Source: Laguncularia racemosa (Eukaryota; Streptophyta; Magnoliopsida; Myrtales; Combretaceae). Taken from it: a DNA stretch of 64,000 nt. Within the stretch, counting starts at the first letter, position 1; each line of letters starts with the position of its first letter. A model generated the notes under the pieces. It was given only the letters and a program-made list of their open reading frames with translations. It had not been told where the DNA came from and did not search any database. Where the stretch lies: positions 1,240,001-1,304,000 of the forward strand of contig JBBMOL010000137.1 of NCBI GenBank assembly GCA_037954665.1, read 5' to 3'. The translations under genes and the position numbers were made by a program. Below are positions 11,525 through 21,960 of the stretch, one piece after another.

Positions 11525-12658
11525 GAAGTTCTTTTCAGAGCTTAAACATTATTATTGGGAGGGTCCCTTCCTTTTTAGGATTTGTGGGGATCAATTCACA
11601 AGAAGATGTGTTTCACATGAGGAAGGATGGAAAATTCTTAACGACTGTCATTCTGGTTCCATCGGTGGTCATTACTCGGCTAATCAGATAGCGCATAAGG
11701 TTTTTGAAGCCGGTTTCTATTGGTTTGCCATTTTTAAGGATGCTCATTGTCTTTGTACCACATGTGATCGATGTCAGTGAACAAGGAACATATCCAAGAG
11801 AGATAGATGCCCCAAAACTTCATTTTGGCTTGCAAAAATTTCGATTTGTGGGGTATTGATTTCATCGGTCCATTCCCTGCTTCTTATGAGAATAAATACA
11901 TATTAGTGGTGGTAGACTACATGTCCAAGTGGGTTGAGGCACAAACTCTTCCTATTAATGACGCCAGAGTTGTTGTGAAGTTCCTTAAGAGGCTGTTTGC
12001 ATGATTTGGAGCCCCAAAAGTAATCATAAGTGATAGGGGAACCTACTTTTGTAATACCCAGATGGAGAAGGTTTTGAGGAGATATGGAGTTACTTACTAT
12101 TTAGCTATACCCGATCATCTTCAGACTAGTGGATAGTGGAAGTCTCCAATCATGAGTTAAAACGGATCTTAGAAAAGTTAGTGTAACATCACAGAAGAGA
12201 TTGGGCGGAAAAGCTTGATGATGCCTTGTGGGCACACCGAACTGCCTATAAAATACCTTTTGGGACCACTCTTTATAGATTGGTGTATGGGAAATCATGC
12301 CACCTTTTGGTAGAAATCTAGCATAAGGCATACTGGGCAATTAGATTGGTCAATTTTGACCTTGGTGCTGCTGGTTTGAAAAGGAGATTTTAGTTGAATG
12401 AGTTGGATGAGTGGAGAAGACAAGCGTACAAGAATACGAGGATCTACAAGGAGCGAACCAAGAAATACCATGATGAGCATATCCACCATCCAAGGGAGTT
12501 TAAGAAAGGGGATCGAGTGCTGTTGTTTAATTCTTAGTTGAGACTTTTTTCAGGGAAACTGAAATCTAGATGGTCCGGTCCATTTGCAGTCAAGAATGTT
12601 TTTCCTCATGGTGCAGTAGAACTTGAACCACCCAGAATCATGGTGATTCAAGGTTAAC

Positions 12659-13667
12659 TGATAGGAATCAATTCCCACAAGACCTATCACCAGGCCCGAG
12701 CTAAGGGTCTACACAACTTGGTTTTGAGAATCATACATGAGAAACCTAATCCTGAGGAAGCTAACTAATTTCTTCATTCCTACCTTATAATTGTTATGCA
12801 TTTTAGCAGGTTCACTTAACAGTCCTACAGAGATCTAAATCACCTATACTTTTGAGTGAGTCGGGATCCTCATCGGGACTCAATTTGAAAGTACCCTGAA
12901 GACCGGCTTCTTGAAGACTAATTTCTTTTTATATATTTATTATTTGCTTGGAACATTTTATGTTGTAATTTCTTTTGGGACACTTTCATTTTTTTTGTAA
13001 TTTTCTTTTAAGACCGCCACCTAAAAATGGTATAGTTGTAATTTTGTGGACTTTCTAACCCTAAAGGGAGCAAGTATAAATACTTGCTTAAGTAGGGTTT
13101 TGAGGAGCCAACTTTTAGAACACCACTTCACTTTCACGTGAGAGAACTTAGGTTTCCTAGTTCAATTTCCTCTTATCAATTTCAACCCCAAGAGTTGAGA
13201 TTGTGGCGAGTGCAACACTTGAAATTGTGAGTCATATCAATTCAAATTGTTGTGTTTTCTTTTCTTCTCTAGTGTGTAATATCTAGGGTTGAATTGGAAC
13301 ATTTCTTGGTCAGATTTAATTAAGTTTGAATCAATTAGTGAGCTTGTTTAAAGTAGTTATCACACTTGTTTATCATCAACAATTGCTTATCATTGTTAAC
13401 GTGAATTGCATTTTTTATAAAGGGGGATCACGGTATTTCCTTTGTTGGTTATTCTTGAATTCACGTGATATTTCAAGTTTGATTAGTGTATATTGAGGGA
13501 TTTGATTCATTGTGGTGGATTAGTTCATTATTTATTGACTTTGGATCTCTTTGCACCCATTAGGAAATCACGCAAATTCCTAGCTTGTTGAACTGAAATT
13601 GTTTTGATTGCATTTAAGGTTGGTTTTTGATCAATTTGATTGTGCTTAATCCCCTTTAGGCACATCA
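12659..13667 (+). mobile_element. Solo LTR L (H/N family) with TSD ttaac
   Basis: A single 1,009-bp LTR, TGATAGGAATC to GGCACATCA, with perfect 5-bp duplications ttaac at 12654-12658 and 13668-13672 and no internal domain. It belongs to the H/N/M LTR family. Solo LTRs arise by recombination between the two LTRs of a full element. The palindromic TATA box is at 13069-13088. It splits the integrase of J. Confidence 0.9.
13069..13088 (+). promoter_or_regulatory. Palindromic TATA box, solo LTR L
   Basis: Perfect 9-bp arms AGCAAGTAT and ATACTTGCT with AA between them; the TATAAATA box is therefore symmetrical. Confidence 0.6.
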
Positions 13668-13770
13668 TTAACGTCATAGATTGAAGCTATATCTCGAGAT
13701 GAAGCAGCATTTGAAGATAGGAGGATTGGATCCTCTAACGCTAGAGACTAGTTTGAAGAACATGAAGAGC

Positions 13771-13822
13771 GTCCCAGCCAACGACGTTAAACAAGTGCGC
13801 TTCTTTGGGGGAAACCCATGTC
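13771..13822 (+). other. Post-pol two-hairpin element of J
   Basis: A CGTC...GACG hairpin with an AGCCAA loop region is followed by gttaaacaa, gcgctt and a TGGG...CCCA hairpin. The same order follows pol in E (21394-21443) and F (35932-35984). This copy is the most decayed of the three. Confidence 0.55.
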
Positions 13823-13830
13823 TAACTTAG

Positions 13831-15325
13831 GTACATAGCATTCCTTTTATTTCTTTTTGTTGTCACTATTCTAAGTCTATTACTTTTAGAAATTTGCAAG
13901 ATCTTAAGGGGATTTTTAAGCTTATTGAAGAGAGCAGGAGTAATTTCTAAGTGTGGGGAAACGCCAATGACAAGTAAGGAAGTTTGAATTCTAATCACTA
14001 AATGCACCTGGTAAGTCTTTTCTCCATGTTCATTTACACTTTAGAGGTGTATGATGATCACAATTGTTGTCTATTGGCTTAGGCAAGTCTTATTTTCCCT
14101 CTATGTGTTTTTCAAAGTCTGTACTACCTTGAGCACAATCAGTGCTTAAGATTATGCACATGGTTGTCAAAATTGTGATTTTACTTGGAATTAAATGGTA
14201 TAGAATCGATAGAATCGTAACAAATCATATAGAATTGGTAAAATCGGTAACTTGTAGAATCATATATCTAATTTCATAATTATATCAAAATTTTATACTT
14301 AAATGATTTTTCTTCCATTTTGATTATGAAAAACTTCATAAAATTGCAAACTCGTAGAATTGTACAATTAACTCGTGATTTTAACAATGATGATTATGCA
14401 CAACCTAAAGAGGTTTTATGGATGATTTTGAAGTTAGCACAACCACGAGCAATGGCCATACTGAAGCCCTTGTTGTATCTATTAAACTTCTGTAGATTTT
14501 TTGAAGTCAGCACAGCTACGAGCATAGTTTGTGCTGAAGCCAGGGCAGACTTACCCAGTAAAATGCTGTTTTCTATGCTCCTTTGAGGGTCTGTAGGGCC
14601 CCGAGCCTAGCCCATACAGCAGCCAGTGTTGAAAAAAAAACCCACATATATATATAGTTTCGCTCTCTCCTCCCTCACTCTCTAAAACCGTCACAGCAAC
14701 CTTCCCTTACTCTCTTGACTTTCTTCTTCTTCTAACACTTCACATTCACACACAACATAATTCATTCATTCCATTCGTTTCATGGCCACATTTAAGTAAG
14801 TTTTTCTTCCCTTTTCTTCTTCTTTCTCTTCAATTAATTTTTGTGGACTCGCATACTCGACTAATTTTTCATGATTCATCTTGCATGTCCAACTTTTATG
14901 ATGATTATGGATGCAATTGTTTTTATATGTCATATTCCTCTTCCTTTGTACATGAGTATATTCTTGCAAGTGCTTTGTGTGTGATGGTGCTATATTATGC
15001 CGAATTTCTCTTCAAGTTACTAGGTCTTGAATCGATGCTTGTTGAAATTTTTTGGGCTTTTGTGATCTTTATGCATGAAAGGTTGTTGAAGTCATGGGAT
15101 GTGAATGATCTAAATTTTTAATTGCTAATGACGCCACATTGCCATGTCTAGGGCTCTTAAGTGTCTACAAATTGGGGTTTTTGAACAATCATTGGATATA
15201 GAAGGAAATTTTGGTGTTTTTAAGTGATTTTTGTGTGAAAAATCTTTTTTTTTTTAATTTCAGCATGGCCTGTGCACGACCAATTTCCCACACTCGTGTT
15301 AATTTGAATTTTACTATTTAACCCA
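13831..15325 (+). other. 3' region of element J with putative internal promoter
   Basis: There is no convincing ORF. A purine tract, ctaagtgtggggaaa, lies at 13939-13953. A TATA-rich segment (about 14643-14658) is followed by a C/T-rich leader and a good splice-donor sequence, aagtaagt, with GT at 14796-14797. The layout resembles the internal promoter plus intron of element E (21961-22686). The matching third ORF would lie in the following assembly gap. Two imperfect copies of an agcacaRcYacgagca word occur at about 14435 and 14507. Confidence 0.4.
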
Positions 15326-15825
15326 NNNNNNNNNNNNNNNNNNNNNNNNNNNNNNNNNNNNNNNNNNNNNNNNNNNNNNNNNNNNNNNNNNNNNNNNNNN
15401 NNNNNNNNNNNNNNNNNNNNNNNNNNNNNNNNNNNNNNNNNNNNNNNNNNNNNNNNNNNNNNNNNNNNNNNNNNNNNNNNNNNNNNNNNNNNNNNNNNNN
15501 NNNNNNNNNNNNNNNNNNNNNNNNNNNNNNNNNNNNNNNNNNNNNNNNNNNNNNNNNNNNNNNNNNNNNNNNNNNNNNNNNNNNNNNNNNNNNNNNNNNN
15601 NNNNNNNNNNNNNNNNNNNNNNNNNNNNNNNNNNNNNNNNNNNNNNNNNNNNNNNNNNNNNNNNNNNNNNNNNNNNNNNNNNNNNNNNNNNNNNNNNNNN
15701 NNNNNNNNNNNNNNNNNNNNNNNNNNNNNNNNNNNNNNNNNNNNNNNNNNNNNNNNNNNNNNNNNNNNNNNNNNNNNNNNNNNNNNNNNNNNNNNNNNNN
15801 NNNNNNNNNNNNNNNNNNNNNNNNN
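15326..15825. other. Assembly gap (500 N)
   Basis: Exactly 500 unknown bases, a size normally used for gaps of unknown length. The 3' end of J, most of LTR P and the start of F's 5' LTR are missing here. Confidence 0.95.
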
Positions 15826-15914
15826 TTTGCTCAAAATGGGTCCTCATCGCCAAGATTGGAAATCCTTTAGTTCTTGCCCTAATGATAGGTCTTGTCGGAT
15901 TTTTATTCCTATCA
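15826..15914 (-). mobile_element. LTR terminus P (H/N/M family)
   Basis: On the minus strand this begins TGATAGGAATAAAAATCCG and continues into the LTR family seen at 50160-50248 and 30740-30827. It ends at 15914 inside the 5' LTR of F, so an element of this family inserted into F. The remainder is in the gap. Confidence 0.7.
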
Positions 15915-16923
15915 ACATGGGTGTGTAGTTGAAGTACACGGCCGTGTACTTGGTTTTGAATCAACAGGAAAATACACGGTTGAAGTATACGACCGTGTAT
16001 CTATCTAGAAGGAGGCACGGTTTGTAATACGGCCGTTGTGCAAGCCGTGCTATATACTACACAAGAAGGTGGAAACGTGGACTACCAACAGAGAGAGACA
16101 CGGTTCGTGATCTGGCCGTGGTGGAAGCCGTGGTTGAAGATGTGGTTGAAGTCATGGTGGAAGTTGAAATGGAAGACGAGCCATATACTAAACAAGGAGG
16201 AGAAATTGTAGAGCATCGACCAGAGGACGACACGACTTAAGATCTGGCTGTGGTTTAAGCCGTGGCACACACTGGACACGGAAGATGATATGTGAATTAT
16301 ACACAGAGGAAGGCACGGCTTAACCTACGGCCGTGTTGTAGGCATGCTAGGCGGACGATTATTCACTTCTCGAGATTTACAACAAAAAGGAAAGATATTT
16401 TCGTATCTTGCTAGCTAAAGATCCTCTGCCATTCCCTTAACAATATAAATAGAACTAACCCTAGAAGAGTTTTATCATCTTGGAGACAAGAAGGAAGGAA
16501 GGAGGCAGAGCAAGGAAACCGAGAACAGAGGCTTATTATGTTTTTACTTTTAATTTTCGTTTTGATGATGAACATGTGTAGCTAAGCAGATTTTCTAGCC
16601 AAAGGATCATTGAAGTTTAATTCTTTACGAATTGTGAGATCTAACTGAGTTGTCTTTAATCTATTCTTTGTTTTTAGATATTTATATATCTTCTAGAAGT
16701 TTTGTCAATATTATCTTTGTTGATTGGTATGAATTAGAGCTCTTCTACTCAATTAGCAAGTTAATATATTGTCAACTAGCACGTCAAATTCGATTTTATT
16801 ATCTTGTTTCAATATTATTTTGATTCACAAACAAAACCCCTATTTTTCTTTTCCTCTTAATTCTCTTTGAAAAGAAATATATTTAACTAATCCCTGTGGA
16901 TACGACCCTACTCACTACTATAC
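15915..16923 (+). mobile_element. 5' LTR of F, first part
   Basis: Matches 37494-38887 of the 3' LTR but lacks the first 205 bp (lost at LTR P) and a roughly 384-bp internal segment (38370-38753 of the 3' copy), deleted at about 16789. It contains a dense array of palindromic CACGG/CCGTG words (15925-16350) and a TATA box, caatataaatag, at about 16441. The last 60 bp of this LTR lie beyond nested element E at 27147-27210. Confidence 0.8.
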
Positions 16924-18450
16924 TGATAAATCTATTCTTACTCTTATAATTGGAGATGATTAAGTCAATTTTTGAGATAATTGGGCGTGAAAATATAAGA
17001 TTATGATGCTTAATTGATTTATATTTCATGTTCAGGTGTGGAAAAGGATGATTTGGTGAAAAGTGTTTAAATTCAAGACGAATTGGAGATAAAAGCAAGT
17101 AAAAAGGGAATGCTTTGAAGTTAAAGGAAGTCACATGGTTTTACAAACGGTCGTGTGAAGGAATCAGGAGACTACACGGTTCGGATACACGCCCGTGTAT
17201 CCGACCGTGTATCAGTGTGGAAGAAGAGTTTTCAGGACAGACCAGTACACGGTTGGAATACACACCCGTGTAATCAACCGTGTATGAAGAACAAACAAGA
17301 TAGAGATATACACGGCTATTGCAAACGGCCATGTGGGATATATACGCCCAGAGTTCACTGACTCAGAGAGATACACGTTTTCTCTACACGCCCGTGTAGT
17401 ATGACCGTGTGTCTATCGAAGGAAAGATATCTTTAAATCTTTCGTCCATATTTGAAGGATATCTTCTACACGCCAGAGAGGAAGCTACCCTAGGTATAAA
17501 TAGTCGTCTTTGAAGAGAGAGAAAGAGGAGAGAAGGCATAAAACACATCCTGGAATTTTGGGAGAACAACAACAGTCAAAGGAATTTTCGAGCTTTAATT
17601 CTAGAAGTGTTTCACACATGGATTTGATTATTTCGTTTTGTTATTCCTTGAGAACCATGTGTAGCTAATTATTTCGTACCCGAATCTTATGAAAGTCTGA
17701 TTACTATGTAACATTGGGTTTATTGCAAAATTAATGACGATTGAGCATCTCTGATTTCATCCATGTTGTTTATTATATATTGTTGATTTGATGTTTGGCC
17801 AGCATTAGATTACATTGATTTCTGATAAGTTGATTGGGAAATCTCTTATTTAAATAGATCATACATCGGATGAAAAGGCTTGTATGCAATCTAGGGAAAG
17901 AAAGCATAAGTTTTCCGTATTAGATTGGATATAATGATTTAATCTAATTGAGAGTTGTGGTATAATCATGCAATTCTGATTGTTGTTAATAAAAGAGGGA
18001 TCTTTGTTAATACGGTTAGAATTAGGAGTTAGTGATTTTGGAAGAAATATTAACTTAGTGTTAGATGCCCCGCGGATCAGAGATAATCAATACTCATTAA
18101 TTAGTTTTCTAAGGATTGAAGTTGCATAGTAATTAGATGAGTAGTAAGAGTGGGGTACACGTTGGAACATTGAATTGATAATTTAACTCATTGTTTGATA
18201 TCCATTGATTTCATTTCTATTAGATAATTTAGTTTAATTTAGGTAATTTGGTTAAATCAATTCACCTCGAAATTGTGCAGTTAGATAGTCGGTTTGAGGT
18301 TAGTATTAGTACTTGTAGATCCCTGAGGGGACGATATCTGTGCTTAAACTCTATGCTACTGTAATCGATTGGTGCACTTGCCTAATTGATCGCAAGGAAG
18401 AGTCGGAGTAAAAAGGATTTTAATTTGTATGATTGCGATTTCAATCAACA
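16924..18450 (+). mobile_element. 5' LTR of element E
   Basis: From TGATAAATC to caatcaaca, 1,527 bp. It carries the palindrome array (17128-17412) upstream of a TATA box (aggtataaatag, about 17491-17502) and a purine-rich leader. It is nearly identical to the 3' LTR; most differences I noticed are transitions. Confidence 0.85.
17128..17412 (+). repeat. ACACGG/CCGTGT palindrome array in LTR of E
   Basis: At least three units of about 40 bp have the form ACACGG, spacer, ACACgcccGTGT, spacer, CCGTGT. In the unit at 17172-17212 the spacers also pair (TTCGGAT with ATCCGA), so it can fold as one long hairpin. A second unit is at 17245-17285. The array lies upstream of the TATA box. Confidence 0.7.
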
Positions 18451-18456
18451 AGTTTT

Positions 18457-18476
18457 TGGCACCGTTGCCGGGGATC
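18457..18476 (+). other. Primer binding site of element E (tRNA-Asp type)
   Basis: tggcaccgttgccggggatc, six bases after the LTR end, has the form complementary to the 3' end of tRNA-Asp that is known for Athila elements. Confidence 0.7.
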
Positions 18477-18594
18477 GGCGATGTTAAGAACACTAAACGC
18501 TGACTAATCTGACCATTTCTTCTCTTATCATTTGTTATCCTTGGTTTTACTTTCTTATAAAGGGAACTAATTAAATTGGTTTTCTTTGCAGTTT

Positions 18595-20276
18595 ATGACA
18601 AGGAGTTCTTCTTCTAAACTCCTTGAATTCGACCTAGAGATTGATCGGACAATCAGGAGGAAATTAAAGAGTGCTGAACCTGCTGTGAGTGAAGAGGAAC
18701 TGCTGCTGAGTGAGAGTGAGAATTCAGTAGATAAGAACAGTCAATCAGTGAACAGCAGCGAATCTCATACTGAAGCAATGGCGGACGAATGTAGGACCAT
18801 GGTTCAGTACGCTAGGCCTACTTTGGGTAGTACCGAATCGTGTATAGTGATGCCTGCAATAGAGGCCAACAACTTTGAAGTCAAGGCCTCTATAATGAAT
18901 ATGATCCACAATCAATGCTAATTTGATGGATTACCTGACGAGGACCCCCATGCTCATATTCAGATGTTCCTAGACATCTGTGTTACCGTTAAACAGAATA
19001 GGGTGTCCGATGAGGCACTAAAGTTGCGTCTGTTTCCTTTCACTTTAAGAGGAAAGCGAGGCAGTGGTTTAGTTCTTTGGACCGGGACTCCATCATGACT
19101 TGGACCCAGCTGGCGGAAACATTTTTGGACTATTACTTTCCGCCTTCTAAAACTGCCAGGTTGAGGAATGATATCACATCATTCCTTCAGTTGGAAAATG
19201 AGCCACTCCATGAAGCTTGGTTGCGATTTAAGGACTTTCTTAGGCGGTGCCCACACCACCAAATGCCTAACTGGTTGCAAGCCTCAACTTTCTATAATGG
19301 GCTTGACTATCCGACGCGACAAACCATCGATGCTGCTGCTGGTGGCACACTTGATGTCAAGACTCCTGAAGAGACTTTAGAATTGTTTGAGAACATGGCC
19401 AAGAACAACCATCAATGGAGAAACGCCAGAGCAAGACCGAGAGTGGCAGGTGTTCATGAAGTGGATATGATGACCACCATTGCGGCAAAGGTCGATGCTC
19501 TAGCTAGAAAGGTCGATGGGATGGCGATGTCTGCACCACCCCTATATTATCCAACCGATTCATCAACCGATTTCATGGCACAAGGGACTACAGAGCAGAT
19601 TGATTATGTAGGTAACCCTACAAGGCCTCAGAACAACCCTTACAGCAACACCTATAATCCGGGTTGGCGCAATCATCCTAATTTTTCATGGAGTAATCCA
19701 CAATTCCCTCGGGGCAATGCACCTGCACCGGGATTCCAAAGGCCACCTCCACCACCTCTTCCAGAAAAGAAGTCCAATCTAAAGGACATGATCTCCAAGT
19801 TCATCCAAACATCCGAGCAACGCCAACAATCCACAGAGGTAGCTCTAAGGAATCATGAGGCGTCCATTCATAACTTGGAAACTCAGGTGGGTCAGATAGC
19901 AAAATTGCTTTCAGAAAGACCGCAAGGATCCTTGCCTGGAAACACCGAACCCAATCCTCGGGAACAGGTAAAGGCACTAACTCTAAGGAGCGGTAAGTAA
20001 TTGCAATTTGACACTATTGGAGTGCAAGGGGTTGTGCTTGAAAAAGGGGTTGAGAAGAAAGAAGAAGGGGGTGCTGAGAAGGAACATGGGGCTGAGGAGA
20101 TCAAAGAGAAAGAGTGTGTTCAAGGGAAAGTTAAAGCATCCACTGTTCAGCCATACAAGCCTCCAATTCTGTATCCGGGACGTCTGAAAAAGGATAAGGA
20201 TCAAGAGCACTTCGGTAAGTTTCTAAACTTGTTTAAACAATTACATATCAACATACCGTTTGTGGAAGCTCTTGCG
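18595..20276 (+). pseudogene. gag of element E
   Basis: The ATG at 18595 (MTRSSSSKLLEFD) is chosen because it fits Athila gag starts and follows a pyrimidine tract ending in cag. The N-terminal part is acidic (to about 18780). The retrotransposon gag core follows: a DEDPHAHIQMFLDIC segment around 18940, W.QLAETFLDYYFP at 19099-19140, and RRCPHHQMPNWLQASTFYNGL at about 19240-19305. The C-terminus is rich in proline and asparagine, with a coiled segment (19780-19990) ending LTLRSG. It is broken by TAA (18919), a frameshift near 19050 and TAA at 19998. Product: a structural capsid-like protein. Confidence 0.8.
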
Positions 20277-20279
20277 TAG

Positions 20280-21374
20280 ATGCCCAGGTACGCGAAATTC
20301 CTAAAGGATTTGCTCTCGAATAAGAAACGGTTGGAAGATACCTCTACTGCAGTTGTTGGAGCTAAGTGTTCGGCGATTTTGCAAAACAAGTTGCCCAAGA
20401 AGCTCAAGGATCCGGGTAGTTTCACTATTCCATGCTTAATAGGTGAACTACCGATGGAGAGAGCTTTGGCGGATCTCGGGGCGAGCATAAACCTGATGCC
20501 ATACGCATTATTCAAGCAACTGAACTTGGGAGAGCCAAAGCAAACGAGGATGAGTCTGCAACTGGCAGATCGCTCGATCAAAGTCCCTAGAGGAATCATT
20601 GAGGACGTCCTGGTTAAGGTAGAAAACTTTATCTTCCCTGTTGATTTTGTAATCTTTGATATGGATGCAGATGTGGAGGTCCTGCTGATCTTAGGACGAC
20701 CATTTTTGGCCACTGCAAGAGCTGTGATTGATGTGGCGGATGGAAGATTAGTTTTGAGAATGGGGGAGGATGAACTAGTGGTGAGAATCCCAGCAGCACT
20801 GAAACAAACTTTGAACGCCGACGATACATGTTATGCTATAGATTGTGTTGACAGGTCGGTAATGAGTGTTATGCAAGAGTTGATGTGTAGAGATCCTCTT
20901 GAATTGAGTTTGATAGCGGATGATGATGAAGTGAGTGAAAATGTAGGGATTCAAAATGTGAAAGCTCATCTGAGAGCTTGTGAGGAAGTAGTTTGTAGAA
21001 AGGGGTTTGAGAAGATTGGGGGCAGTGAGGAAGGAAGATTGAAACCGTCGGTTGAGGAACCCCCAGAACTTGAGTTGAAGCAACTCCCTGAGTACCTTGA
21101 ATATGCCTTTTTGGAGGCCGATTCTAAACTCCCTGTCATTATTTCAGCTGGTCTGACAAGGGAGCAAAGGGATAGCTTACTAAGGGTCTTGAAGGAGCAC
21201 AAGAGTGCTCTTACTCAGAAGATATCTGATATAAAGGGTATTAGTCCGTCGTTTTGCACCCATAAGATCCTGTTGGAGGAGGATTTCAAACCTGTGGTGC
21301 AACCTCAAAGAAGGTTAAACCCTAACAAGAAAGAGGGCCAAGAGGAGTTTAGACTCCACCCTCTGGTGACTTAA
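20280..21374 (+). pseudogene. protease and RT stub of element E
   Basis: This is an open stretch of 364 codons after a TAG (20277-20279, a CAG glutamine in relatives). The protease shows ALADLGASINLMP (about 20466-20505), LADRS at about 20563 and the LLILGRPFL flap region (about 20680-20710). The linker is acidic. Near the end come the RT entry motifs PEYLEYAFL (21088), THKILLEEDF (about 21260) and RRLNPN (about 21310), where the sequence jumps within a few codons to the end of pol. About 3 kb of RT, RNase H and integrase are absent. The protease looks intact and could still act if translated. Confidence 0.85.
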
Positions 21375-21393
21375 TCACAAGGAGCTTCATTTC

Positions 21394-21443
21394 GTCGAGC
21401 AAATGACGTTAAACAAAAGCGCTTGATGGGAGGCAACCCATGC
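21394..21443 (+). other. Post-pol two-hairpin element of E
   Basis: A CGTC...GACG hairpin with an AGCAAA loop region, then ttaaacaaaagcgctt, then ATGGG-AGGCAA-CCCAT. It starts about 20 bp after the pol stop. The counterpart in F has different bases in the stems but keeps the loops. Confidence 0.65.
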
Positions 21444-21594
21444 AATTAGGTAAGTTTCATTTTTTTTTTAGTTATCACCATATTTGTTTTTCTTTTTCCA
21501 AAGTTTTGCAGAGGAGTATTTATGAAGAAGCTTTTTGAGGAGATGGACTTCAAGAAATAATCAAGAGAAGGAAAATTTGAACCTTTAGGAGACA

Positions 21595-21955
21595 CACGAA
21601 TGACATACACGAGCGTGTATCACGCCCGTGTAAAGAGAACGGTGACCCACAGAGTAATACACGGTCAAAACACACACCCGTGTTTCTTGACCGTGTATAC
21701 AAGGAAATTTTGAACAAGGTAGACACGGCTAAGGGAAACGGCTGTTTATCAAATCCGTGTATGGGGAGCGAGTCACAGAGGAATACACGGTCAAGGCACA
21801 CGGGCGTGTGTCCGACCGTGCATGAGAGGTAAGTTTTCTAACTAGAAGTCAGAGGGGTACACGGTTGTATAACACGGCCGTGTGTTATACCCGTGCTTTC
21901 GCAGCTTAGGCCTATACACGGGCGCATTACACGCCCGTGTATGGGGACCGTGTGT
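21595..21955 (+). repeat. ACACGG/CCGTGT palindrome array in the interior of E
   Basis: About five hairpin-like units of the kind found in E's LTR occur here. One, around 21659-21697, begins ACACGGTCAA and ends TTGACCGTGT, so the spacers pair as well. Others are around 21720-21760, 21784-21822, 21858-21895 and 21914-21952. The array ends just upstream of the putative internal TATA box at 21963, the same relative position as in the LTRs. A further unit lies in the intron at 22485-22525. Confidence 0.7.
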
Positions 21956-21960
21956 GTTCG

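Larger units (their letters stand above)
11525..13830 (+). pseudogene. integrase of element J (split by solo LTR L)
   Basis: The Athila-type integrase reads from a KFFSELKHYYWEGPFLF-like start through a zinc-binding H-H-C-C region (about 11649-11778, ending CTTCDRCQ), then the core with WGIDFIGPFPASYENKYIL and a WVEAQ segment (11845-11945), the ISDRGTYFC segment near 12030-12055, and a C-terminal LRLFSGKLKSRWSGPF block (12540-12590). The last acidic catalytic residue is destroyed by a stop and indel near 12137. Glutamine codons have become TAG at 12391 and 12535. The reading is interrupted at 12658 by solo LTR L and resumes at 13673. Confidence 0.8.
4949..15325 (+). mobile_element. Element J: Athila-like Ty3/gypsy, interrupted by D and L
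   Basis: Fragments at 4949-4987, 11525-12658 and 13673-15325 read continuously in the Athila order: integrase N-terminus, catalytic core, C-terminus, post-pol hairpins, then a 3' region with a putative internal promoter. Element D (4988-11524) splits the integrase N-terminus with TSD gaagt, and solo LTR L (12659-13667) splits the integrase C-terminus with TSD ttaac. The upstream gag-PR-RT portion is not in the window and the 3' LTR is lost in the assembly gap. Confidence rests on conserved integrase motifs and clean TSDs. Confidence 0.75.

Noticed and set aside
13920..13955. Third copy of the hairpin-polypurine module in J
   Set aside because: The purine tract ctaagtgtggggaaa is present, but the preceding sequence does not form the 7-9 bp stem.
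14843..15121. 92-codon ORF next to the gap
   Set aside because: It lies in the putative intron of J, has intron-like T-rich composition and no similarity that I recognise.
21595..21955. CRISPR-like array
   Set aside because: The repeats are imperfect inverted palindromes with unequal spacing in a plant retrotransposon, not direct repeats with unique spacers.
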